Below are positions 9,384-16,577 of a DNA stretch of 42,514 bases, in pieces (the stretch's first letter is position 1; the number at the start of each line of letters is the position of its first letter). The DNA is from Frankia canadensis (GTDB taxonomy: Bacteria > Actinomycetota > Actinomycetes > Frankiales > Frankiaceae). A model generated the notes under the pieces. The model saw only the letters and a program-made list of their open reading frames with translations, was not told where the DNA came from and ran no database searches. The stretch lies in assembly GCF_900197875.1 (NCBI RefSeq), contig NZ_FZMO01000279.1, positions 1-42,514 on the forward strand, given 5' to 3'. A program made the translations under genes and the position numbers.

Positions 9384-10310
9384 GTGGGACAACAGGGCAG
9401 GCGGGGACGGCCGATCGCCCGCGAGCGCCGGCACACCCTCTACTTCCTGGCGGAGACCCGGGCGGTCGCCGCGGTGTTCCTGGACACCGAGGTGGACATG
9501 TCGGCGGTCCTGGCACACCGGGACCGGCAGCGGGCCGCCGGCCGTCGGTACTCGATCGTGACCTACGTCCTGTCCGCGGCGGCCCGCGAGCTAGCCCGCC
9601 ACCCGGCCGCCAACGCCGTCGCGCGCGGCCGGGCCCGCCCGCGCGTGCGGCGCCAGCCGGCCGTCGACGTCAAGCTCACCCTGGATCGCATGCTGGGCGG
9701 GCAGCGGGTCGTGCTGTCCGCGGTACTCCCCGGTGCCGATCGCGCGAGCCTCGCGCGACTGCAGGAACAGGTGGATCACTACACGGCGGGCGACCCGGAC
9801 CGGATGCCCGAGTTCGCGGGCGTCCGTCTGCTGCATCGGCTGCCGTGGCTGGTCGGTCGCTGGGCGTTCGCCCGCGAGGTGCGCTCGCTTGACCGCCGCT
9901 CCCGGCGGTTCGGGACCCTCGCCGTGACCTCCCTCGGCCACCGGCCGGTCGACGGGTTCCACTCCCAGGGCGGCACCACGGTCACCCTCGGCGTCGGCCG
10001 GGTGGTGGACCGGGCGGTCGTGCGCGCGGGCCAGGTCGCCGTCGCCCCGGTCATGCGCCTGAACCTGGCCTTCGACCATCGGGTGATCGACGGTGCCCAG
10101 GCGGCGGACCTTCTCGCCGACATCCGTGACGCCCTCCAGCGCGGCCCGGACCGGCCCGCCGGCTCCGCCACCGCCGACGGCCAGGCCTCGCGGCCGGTGC
10201 CGCCGGGGCTGGCGGCGGCCCAGCTCACGGCGGCCCCGCATGCCGCGGCCCCACCCGCGGCGTCGGCACCCGCGGCACCGTCGGACATGGACGCGCATGA
10301 TCGCGCCTGA
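9384..10310 (+). CDS. Stand-alone 2-oxoacid dehydrogenase E2-type acyltransferase (Agg4/AbyA4-like)
   Basis: 308 aa from GTG, with GGGAG about 9 nt upstream. Residues 1 to about 255 match the catalytic domain of dihydrolipoamide acyltransferases (CAT/E2 superfamily); the signature DHRVIDG has the catalytic His232 and Asp236. There is no lipoyl or peripheral-subunit-binding domain, so it does not belong to a dehydrogenase complex. The C-terminal 50 residues are Ala/Pro-rich. Lipoyl-less E2 homologues of this kind acetylate the hydroxymethyl group of the tetronate ring in agglomerin-type pathways; together with the divergent hydrolase this makes the same reaction the best guess. The gene overlaps the following thioesterase by 14 bp and is co-transcribed with it. 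Confidence 0.82.
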   Translation: MGQQGRRGRPIARERRHTLYFLAETRAVAAVFLDTEVDMSAVLAHRDRQRAAGRRYSIVTYVLSAAARELARHPAANAVARGRARPRVRRQPAVDVKLTLDRMLGGQRVVLSAVLPGADRASLARLQEQVDHYTAGDPDRMPEFAGVRLLHRLPWLVGRWAFAREVRSLDRRSRRFGTLAVTSLGHRPVDGFHSQGGTTVTLGVGRVVDRAVVRAGQVAVAPVMRLNLAFDHRVIDGAQAADLLADIRDALQRGPDRPAGSATADGQASRPVPPGLAAAQLTAAPHAAAPPAASAPAAPSDMDAHDRA

Positions 10311-11157
10311 TCCCGGCCGCGCCGCGGCCTCGGGTCAGTCCGTCGTGGGCACTGGCGGCGACCGGGCGGTGCTGCGGCTGTTCTGCTTTCACCAGGCCGG
10401 CGGCACGGCGTCGATGTTCGCCCGGTGGCAGGAGGCTCTCGGCGACGACGTGGACGTGCGGCCGGTACAGCTGCCCGGCCGTGAGACACGGGTCCGCGAG
10501 ACGGTGGCGCGGGAGATGCGCGCGCTCGTCGCCGATCTGGACCGTGAGCTCGACTCCCAGCTGCGAGCTCCCCATGTCCTCTACGGTCACAGCATGGGTG
10601 CGCTCGTCGCCCACGCGCTGGTGCGCCGCCGCCTGACCCGGGCGGCGCCCGCCCCCGCCTGCCTCGTCGTCGGCGCGGCCCGGGCGCCGCACCTGCCCGT
10701 CGTCCTCGCCGAGGCCACCGCCCTGTCCGACGTGGAACTCGGACGGGAACTGGTCCGCTTCGGCGGCATGTCCGCCATGATGCTTCGCTACCCGGACTGG
10801 CTGGCGGCGGCGGTCGCGCTGGTCCGGGCCGACCTGCGGGTGTGCCTCAGCGACCGGCCGCGGGACCTGGTGCGCCTCCCGTGCCCGATCCACGCCTTCG
10901 CCGGTGCCGGGGACCCACTCGTCGGCCTCGACGAGATCCTCGCCTGGCGCGCGCACACGGCCGCGGAGTTCACCGTCCGGGAGCTGCCCGGCGGTCACTT
11001 CTTCACCCGGGACGGCCACGAGGAGCTCATGGTGGGCCTGCGGGACCTGCTGGCTCCCCTGGCCAGGAGCGCAGCGGGGCAGGATGAGCCCGCCCGGTCG
11101 GACTCCTGGGCGCCCTCGGCCCGCTCAGGTCATCCCTTCGGGGCCGGAACGGCGTAG
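10297..11157 (+). CDS. Type II thioesterase of the polyketide cluster
   Basis: 286 aa. I start it at ATG 10297, inside the end of the previous gene, because the family-like sequence begins there; the frame is open further upstream but reads as low-complexity Arg/Pro. Motifs: FCFHQAGG (29-36), the nucleophile in YGHSMG (Ser99), GAGDPL (Asp206) and GGHFF (His234). These editing thioesterases remove wrong or decarboxylated acyl groups from PKS carrier proteins. The tail (about 258-286) is disordered, and the 3' end overlaps the convergent regulator by 28 bp. Confidence 0.92.
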   Translation: MIAPDPGRAAASGQSVVGTGGDRAVLRLFCFHQAGGTASMFARWQEALGDDVDVRPVQLPGRETRVRETVAREMRALVADLDRELDSQLRAPHVLYGHSMGALVAHALVRRRLTRAAPAPACLVVGAARAPHLPVVLAEATALSDVELGRELVRFGGMSAMMLRYPDWLAAAVALVRADLRVCLSDRPRDLVRLPCPIHAFAGAGDPLVGLDEILAWRAHTAAEFTVRELPGGHFFTRDGHEELMVGLRDLLAPLARSAAGQDEPARSDSWAPSARSGHPFGAGTA

Positions 11158-13997
11158 ACGGACTCCAGCGTCGGTTCTGCGACGGTGATCAGTCGACTGA
11201 GCGCCGTGCGGGACGAGACGTTGAGCTTCCGGTAGATGCGGGTGAGGTGCACGTCCACCGTCCGTGGGCTCAGGCCCAGCTCCTCCGCGATCTCCCGGGT
11301 GCGCTTGCCCATCGCCACGATCTCCGCGATCTGCATCTCCCGCCTGGTCAGGGTGGCCATCGCGGCCGGGCGGGCGGGTGCCGGCGGAAGGGTCCGGCTG
11401 GCGTTGCCGGTCGCGGGCGGGGTGGGCCGCTGCCGCGTGAGCTCGTTCTCCAACTGGGTGACGCACGGGTTCGCCGCGCTGCTCTTCGCCATCGCCAGCA
11501 GGTCGGCGGCGCCTTCGGGGTCGCCGCCGGCGATCGCCGAGCGGGCCGCGCGGATCAGGGCCCGGGCGCGGTCGTCCGGCATGCCGGCCAGGGCGAACAG
11601 GTCCGCACTGCGCCGGTAGAGCGCGGTGGCCGCGCGCGGATCGTCGCCCATCCGCAGATTCCCCTCGGCCGACATGGCGTAGGCCTGCTCGCCCGGCACG
11701 GAGGCGGCGGCCGCGGCGTGCCGGGCCCAGTCGACGGCGTCGGCGTGGCGACCGAGCCGGATCGCGCAGGCGGTGAGCATCTCGAAGCACATCGAACGCA
11801 GGCATGCCGGCGCGTCCGGCAGTGTGGACCCGCCGCAGGAGGCGATGAGCGTGCGCAGGCTGCGGTGATGCTCGTGGCGTATCCACAGGGCCTGGGCGAG
11901 ACAGACCGCGGCGACACCGTCCCAGCGACAGTCGCGCGGGCGACCGTCGGTCGCCGCCCGCTCGGCGATCGCCAACGCCTCGTCGCAGCCCGCGTCGTCG
12001 TTCCAGGCCAGGGCACGGGCCCGCATCGCGAGAGCCAGCCGACGCACGTGGCGGACACCCGCGGTGTGCACGGCGTCCGTCGCCGCGGCGGCCATGGCGA
12101 GGGCCTCCTTCGGCCGTCCGGCGTCGTGGTGGACCGCGCTGAGTCCGCAGAACAGCGCGGCGAGGGCCTGCCGGTCGCCGGTGCTCCGGGCGGCCCGCAC
12201 ACCGCGAAGGAGATGGTGCTCGGCGTCGTGCAACCGGTGCAGGAGCAGCTCGGTCCAGCCCAGCAGCCCCAGCACCTCCGGCCGGCCCTCCAGGTCGTAC
12301 GGTGTCAGCACGTCGACGAGGTGACAGCCGGCGATCACGGGGGGGACCGCGGCGGCGGGCTGCCCGCGGAACAGGCGGGTGAGGCCGCTCAGGGCGAGGG
12401 CGCCGAGCTCCGCCTGCCGGTCGTTCGCGTCGCGGGCCCGCTCCACGGTGCTGGCCAGCACCTGTTCGGAGGGCAGCCCGCCGCTGAACAGCTCCACGCT
12501 GGCCTGGACGACCAGGAGGGTGACCGGCGGCCCGTTCGAGGTGTGCCGCTGCTCGCTGAGTTCCGCGCTGAGCATGGCACGCGCCTGGGCGTACCGGCTC
12601 TGCCGGCAGTCGATGAGGGCGTGCAGAATGACGGCGTCGAGTCGGGCCGCGGTGTCCTGACGATCCGTGGCGAGCACCTCGTCGAGGACTCGTCGGCCCT
12701 CGCCGGAGCGGTTGGCGGTGGCGAGCGCCCGGGCGTAGTGCAGGCGGATCGTCCGCCCCTGCGCGGCGTCGCCGCCGTCCGCCCGATGGGAGTGCAGGGC
12801 GGCCTCCAGCCATCGGACGGCGAGCTGTGGTCGTTGGGTGCCGATGGCCGCCTTCACCAGGACCTGGCGATCACTGTCCGTGAGGCCGATCATGGTGCGT
12901 TCGAGGTGCACCGCCCGTTCCGAGGCCGCCGCGCCGAGGTCGCCCAGCAGCAGGAAGACCCGGCGGTGCAGGCGTGAGCGGGTACAGCCGTCCAGCCGCC
13001 AGTACGCGGATCGCTGGACCAGCGGATGTCGGAACTCGAACAGGGGCTTGTGGGACGGCGCGCGCAGCAGGTCACGGCGCAGCAGGCGCCCGACGGCCTG
13101 GCAGGTGCTGTCCTGGGTCGTGTCGCTCACCCGGGCCAGCTCCGCGAGGTCGGCGGAGCGGCCGAGGACCGCGGCCGCGGCGATCACCGCTGACTCCGCG
13201 GGCGTCAGGGGAACCATCTCGGCGAGGATCTGCGCGATGAACGGATCTGTGACGTCGAGGAGATCGAACGGATCTGGGTGATCGGGACCGGCGCCGGTAT
13301 CCGGCTCGACGCCGAGGCGTGTCCTGGCCAGCGCCTGCAGGTAGAGCGGATTGCCGCCGGCCGCCCGGTGCAGCGCGGTCAGCCTGGGTTCCTGCGCGGA
13401 CAGCCCGAGAAGCCGGCCGGACTGACCGGCGGACAGCGCCTCGAGCACGACGCGTTCCGCGCCGCCCCGAGAGACCGCTCTGCTGAGCGCGTCGCGGATC
13501 GTCGCACAGGTCTGGCGGGACCGGTGTGCCACGACCAGCAGATGCGGGACCGCCAGGGGATCGGACAGCAGCTGCGCGAGGAACCCGGCGGACTCGGGGT
13601 CAGCCCATTGCGCGTCGTCCAGGCAGAGGACGCCACCAGCCACCAGCCGGCGCTGGAGGGCGAAACGTATGGTCGACCATGACTGATGCGGTCGAATGTC
13701 TCCGGGTGTCCCGCTCGGAAAGGCCATGTCCTCGAACAGCCGCATTGGCCGGCTACCGGGGACCGGGAAGGCCGCAGTCAGTACGGTATATCGTGAACGG
13801 TCGGCCGCCTCGGCCGCCTCGGCCGCCTCGGCCAGTCGCGACAGCAGCCAGGTCTTGCCGGTTCCGGGGTCCCCGGCGATCTCCACGATTGTTCGTCGCC
13901 CCTGTCGTGCCGCCGCCAGCGCGTCCGACAGGCTGCGCCATTCGGCCTGCCGGACCACACGGTCGGCGGCGTGACGAAGGTTCGACGAGAGGATCAT
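11130..13997 (-). CDS. LAL-family transcriptional regulator (ATPase plus LuxR helix-turn-helix)
   Basis: 955 aa, the usual size of a large ATP-binding LuxR regulator. The N-terminal AAA-type ATPase has Walker A GDPGTGKT (42-49) and Walker B LCLDD (Asp127/128). The long middle is helical and TPR-like. The C-terminus carries a LuxR helix-turn-helix (LTRREMQIAEIVAMG, then TVDVHLTRIYRKLNV). Such proteins are pathway-specific activators in macrolide and spirotetronate clusters, so it most likely controls the PKS and acyltransferase units. A 9-bp tandem repeat (13801-13833) encodes AEAAEA-type residues after the P-loop helix. The gene is convergent with the thioesterase; its promoter lies in the AT-richer stretch above 13998, which contains palindromes. 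Confidence 0.93.
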   Translation of the reverse strand: MILSSNLRHAADRVVRQAEWRSLSDALAAARQGRRTIVEIAGDPGTGKTWLLSRLAEAAEAAEAADRSRYTVLTAAFPVPGSRPMRLFEDMAFPSGTPGDIRPHQSWSTIRFALQRRLVAGGVLCLDDAQWADPESAGFLAQLLSDPLAVPHLLVVAHRSRQTCATIRDALSRAVSRGGAERVVLEALSAGQSGRLLGLSAQEPRLTALHRAAGGNPLYLQALARTRLGVEPDTGAGPDHPDPFDLLDVTDPFIAQILAEMVPLTPAESAVIAAAAVLGRSADLAELARVSDTTQDSTCQAVGRLLRRDLLRAPSHKPLFEFRHPLVQRSAYWRLDGCTRSRLHRRVFLLLGDLGAAASERAVHLERTMIGLTDSDRQVLVKAAIGTQRPQLAVRWLEAALHSHRADGGDAAQGRTIRLHYARALATANRSGEGRRVLDEVLATDRQDTAARLDAVILHALIDCRQSRYAQARAMLSAELSEQRHTSNGPPVTLLVVQASVELFSGGLPSEQVLASTVERARDANDRQAELGALALSGLTRLFRGQPAAAVPPVIAGCHLVDVLTPYDLEGRPEVLGLLGWTELLLHRLHDAEHHLLRGVRAARSTGDRQALAALFCGLSAVHHDAGRPKEALAMAAAATDAVHTAGVRHVRRLALAMRARALAWNDDAGCDEALAIAERAATDGRPRDCRWDGVAAVCLAQALWIRHEHHRSLRTLIASCGGSTLPDAPACLRSMCFEMLTACAIRLGRHADAVDWARHAAAAASVPGEQAYAMSAEGNLRMGDDPRAATALYRRSADLFALAGMPDDRARALIRAARSAIAGGDPEGAADLLAMAKSSAANPCVTQLENELTRQRPTPPATGNASRTLPPAPARPAAMATLTRREMQIAEIVAMGKRTREIAEELGLSPRTVDVHLTRIYRKLNVSSRTALSRLITVAEPTLESVYAVPAPKG

Positions 13998-14193
13998 GGC
14001 GGTGCACCCTTCGCTGCTTCTCTGGCTGGTCGGCGCGGAACGCGACGGATACGTGTTCGTTGATGGCCGAGGTGGCTCCCGGTGGCCGGCGAGGACTCGA
14101 TCGGCGCTGGTACCGCGTTCGCTCTTCCGGTTTGTGTGGAGAGACTGGCGTCCGATCGCCGAGCGTGGGCATCGTTCTCTTGCCGAATTATTG

Positions 14194-14217
14194 CATCGAG
14201 AAGTACACTTCTCGATG
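14194..14217. promoter_or_regulatory. Near-perfect palindrome, 11-bp arms, 2-bp spacer (candidate operator)
   Basis: catcgagaagt-ac-acttctcgatg: 11-bp arms match exactly. It lies about 200 bp upstream of the LAL regulator start, in a locally AT-richer stretch without a credible gene. Length and symmetry suit a dimeric repressor or activator. There is no T-run, so it is not an obvious terminator. Confidence 0.6.
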
Positions 14218-14433
14218 GGTGCGCGCAGGTGTTCAGCCGGTCGAACGGTGCTTCCCGGATGTGACGCGCTCCGACGAAATATACCATCAGCACATCCCGA
14301 TCGGGCTCGTCGAGAAGAATTCGTGTGGTCTCGGATGTCCGGTATGGCTCCGTTCTCGACTCTGAATCGGGGTCGAATTCCTGACAGCGCCGGTTCCGTC
14401 CGAATCAGCAGTGAGCCTTTCCCCGTAACCTCC

Positions 14434-14450
14434 TGTCACATTGCGTGACA
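14434..14450. promoter_or_regulatory. 17-bp palindrome tgtcac-N5-gtgaca (candidate operator)
   Basis: Arms of 6 bp match exactly around a 5-bp centre. It lies in the non-coding stretch 13998-14476, just beyond the 3' end of a short minus-strand frame. The shape resembles GntR- or CRP-type sites, but no partner gene is evident. Confidence 0.4.
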
Positions 14451-14476
14451 ACAATGGCATGTTGGTGTATTGAGCG

Positions 14477-14695
14477 TCAGGCGGCCCTGCGGTACCCGGT
14501 GTGGAGGACGACGAGGGCGGCTTCCGCAACGAGTCCGATCTCCCAGGGGTCGATCGTGATGTTGTGAAGCAGCCGGAAGGTGACCTTGAGCAGGGCGTTG
14601 TCGGGGGCCTGCCAGGCGAGCACGGCGGTTCTTTCGGCGAAGCGATCTGTGGAGGGACTGCTTCCTACCGAGACCTCGCGTCGCCTCGTCTCCCA
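14477..14695 (-). pseudogene. Short unidentified open frame, possibly the 3' remnant of a gene
   Basis: The minus-strand frame between an upstream TAG and the TGA at 14477-14479 reads as a credible protein end, with segments such as AVLAWQAPDNALLK, TFRLLHN and ITIDPWEIGLVAEA. There is no ATG and no good ribosome site; the first GTG leaves only about 45 residues. I do not recognise the family. It could be a decayed gene or a real small protein. Confidence 0.3.
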
Positions 14696-14772
14696 GCCCT
14701 ACACCGACCGCCAGGCCCTCGTGCGGTCTTCCTCTGCGCTGTGGACGGTCGCCGTGGGAAGAGGGGCAAAAC

Positions 14773-14792
14773 TAGTACGTGGTAGCGTACTA
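14773..14792. promoter_or_regulatory. Inverted repeat tagtacg-N6-cgtacta ahead of the GH13 gene (candidate operator)
   Basis: Two exact 7-bp arms are separated by 6 bp, about 95 bp upstream of the chosen GH13 start. The A/T-containing arms stand out against G+C-rich surroundings, and the location suits repression of the following gene. The likely binder is a dimeric repressor such as TetR or LacI type; none is encoded next to it. Confidence 0.5.
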
Positions 14793-14887
14793 ATCATGTC
14801 GGTGGAAAGAGGGACACAGAGGCCTCCCGCGTCGCGGCGATGGTGGTGCGTCCGGTCGCGAGCCGTCGCGGGTGCGGGTCGGCGGGC

Positions 14888-16231
14888 GTGACCCTGTCTC
14901 GCGAACCCGCGTGGGTGCGCCACGCGGTGTGGTGGCACGTCTATCCGCTCGGCTTCACCGGCGCCGACCCCACGGGGGCCCATCGTTGGCCGGGGCGCGG
15001 GCTCGCCCACCTGCGTGACTGGCTCGACTACGCGGTGCGGCTCGGGGTGAACGGGCTCGCCCTCGGCCCGATCTTCGACTCCACCACCCACGGTTACGAC
15101 ACCGTCGACCACCTGCGTGTCGATCCGCGCCTCGGCGGCGACGCGGCGTTCGACGAGCTCGTCGCCGCCGCCCGGGCCCGTGGGTTGCGGGTCCTGCTCG
15201 ACGGGGTGTTCAACCACGTCGGCCGGGCCCATCCCGCCTTCACCGAGACGCTGGCCCTGGGCGCGGGCGCACCCCGGGCGGGGTGGTTCGTCCCGACCGG
15301 CGATGCCGGGCCGGACGGCGTCCCGCGGTACGCGACGTTCGAGGGGCACGACGGCCTCGTCGCCCTCGCTCACGACAACCCGGCCGTCGCCGACCATGTC
15401 GCCGAGATCATGATCCACTGGCTGGACCGGGGCGCGGCCGGATGGCGCCTGGACGCGGCCTATGCCGTGCCCGCCGCGTTCTGGGCTCGAGTGCTCCCGC
15501 GGGTGCGCCGCGCCCACCCGGACGCCTACCTGGTCGGCGAGGTCATCCACGGCGACTACGCCGACCTCGTGCGGCGGTCGGGCCTGGACGCCGTCACCCA
15601 GTACGAGCTGTGGAAGGCCGTCTGGAGCGCGCTCAACGACGGCAACCTGTTCGAGCTGGCCTGGGCGTTGAAGCGGCATGACGCACTGCTCGAAACGTTC
15701 GTCCCGTTCACGTTCGTCGGCAACCACGACGTCACCCGGCTCGCCAGCCGGCTGCGCGAACCCACACACCTCGCCCACGCGCTGGTCGTCCTGTGCACCG
15801 TCGCCGGGACGCCGAACGTCTACTACGGCGACGAGCAGGCCTTCACCGGGCTCAAGGAGGAGCGGGTCGGCGGCGACGACGCGGTCCGTCCGGCCTTCCC
15901 CACCGGGCCGGACGAGCTCGCGCCCCACGGCTGGCCGACCTACCGGCTGCACCAGGAGCTCATCGGCCTGCGCCGGCGTCATCCGTGGCTGCACGCCGCC
16001 CGCACCGCGACAGTGTTCCTGGCGAACACCCGGATGACCTACGAGTCGGCCGCCGAAGGACAACGGATCCTGGTGGCCCTCAACCTCGCCGCCGACCCGG
16101 CCGACCTCCCCGCGCCCGGCGCCGTGGACGTCCTCGCCGGTGGGGGAGACCTGCGGGAGGCCGGTACCGGCGAGGCCGCGGTGCGCCTGCCCGCCCGGGG
16201 CTGGGCGGTCCTCGCCACCACCGACGCCTGA
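14888..16231 (+). CDS. GH13 alpha-amylase-family glycosidase
   Basis: 447 aa from GTG 14888; an ATG 48 bp upstream is possible, but the family-like sequence starts at WVRHAVWWHVYPLGF. The (beta/alpha)8 catalytic barrel shows the GH13 conserved regions: DGVFNHV, GWRLDAAY (nucleophile Asp189), YLVGEVIH (acid/base Glu218) and FVGNHDVTR (Asp281). A short C-terminal beta domain follows, and there is no signal peptide, so it acts inside the cell. It is short for a trehalose synthase or glycogen-branching enzyme; a maltodextrin-degrading alpha-glucosidase or neopullulanase-like role is likely, but the substrate cannot be read off. It appears monocistronic, with an inverted repeat in its leader. Confidence 0.88.
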   Translation: MTLSREPAWVRHAVWWHVYPLGFTGADPTGAHRWPGRGLAHLRDWLDYAVRLGVNGLALGPIFDSTTHGYDTVDHLRVDPRLGGDAAFDELVAAARARGLRVLLDGVFNHVGRAHPAFTETLALGAGAPRAGWFVPTGDAGPDGVPRYATFEGHDGLVALAHDNPAVADHVAEIMIHWLDRGAAGWRLDAAYAVPAAFWARVLPRVRRAHPDAYLVGEVIHGDYADLVRRSGLDAVTQYELWKAVWSALNDGNLFELAWALKRHDALLETFVPFTFVGNHDVTRLASRLREPTHLAHALVVLCTVAGTPNVYYGDEQAFTGLKEERVGGDDAVRPAFPTGPDELAPHGWPTYRLHQELIGLRRRHPWLHAARTATVFLANTRMTYESAAEGQRILVALNLAADPADLPAPGAVDVLAGGGDLREAGTGEAAVRLPARGWAVLATTDA

Positions 16232-16254
16232 ACGGCTGGCCGCGTCGATCCGAG

Positions 16255-16431
16255 CTATGAGGGGCTGGCGTCCGGGAGTGCGGGCGCGGCGGTTGCCGGT
16301 ATGGGCTGGTCGTCCAGGTCGGTGAGCCTGGGCAGCAGCAACGGCGAGGCGAGGATGAGCAGGCCCGCGACGGCGACGGCCGTGCGTGGGCCTTGGCCGT
16401 CGACGTCGGACCTGTCTGTGGTTAGGTGTGC
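16255..16431 (-). pseudogene. C-terminal relic of a membrane transporter, probably MFS type
   Basis: On the minus strand a frame ending at TAG 16255-16257 encodes a hydrophobic helix (AVAVAGLLILASPLLLPRL) followed by a short hydrophilic tail, like the last helix and tail of an MFS exporter. Upstream the frame hits a stop near the iron box, so only the end survives. MFS exporters often accompany siderophore loci, so this may be what is left of a larger iron-transport cluster. Confidence 0.4.
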
Positions 16432-16440
16432 CTAACCTAT
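16422..16440. promoter_or_regulatory. IdeR/DtxR-type iron box
   Basis: ttaggtgtgcctaacctat matches the DtxR/IdeR consensus TTAGGTTAGCCTAACCTAA at 16 of 19 positions and contains exact inverted arms ggttagg/cctaacc (16420-16437). It lies 36 bp before a small ORF and 137 bp before two ABC transporter genes, so iron-dependent repression of that unit is expected. Confidence 0.8.
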
Positions 16441-16475
16441 GGAAGTTCCGGCGGGGAAGGCTGGAGGGTGATCTG

Positions 16476-16577
16476 GTGCGGCGGTGTGCCTCTGAGTCCC
16501 GATCCGGCGGTCCCGGTGGTTCTGGCGGCCCCGGTGGTTCTGGCAGGCCGAACGGCGGAGTCGGGCGGCGTGGCTGA
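16476..16577 (+). CDS. Small ORF (33 aa) translationally coupled to the ABC transporter
   Basis: GTG 16476 has an excellent ribosome site (ggaggg, 16463-16468, 7-nt spacing). The frame ends in TGA 16575-16577, overlapping the ATG of the next gene (TGATG). The peptide is basic and Gly-rich, with GGPGGS repeats. It sits between the iron box and the transporter, so it may be a leader that couples translation. It could also be chance, since Gly/Arg codons are common in this DNA, but the ribosome site and the overlap argue for real translation. Confidence 0.5.
   Translation: MRRCASESRSGGPGGSGGPGGSGRPNGGVGRRG

Noticed and set aside
11247-12977. 576-codon plus-strand frame inside the LAL gene
   Set aside because: Mirror frame; no ribosome site and no recognisable motif.
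13996-14448. 150-codon plus-strand frame over the LAL promoter region
   Set aside because: Basic, motif-free text crossing two palindromes and overlapping the regulator start; no ribosome site.
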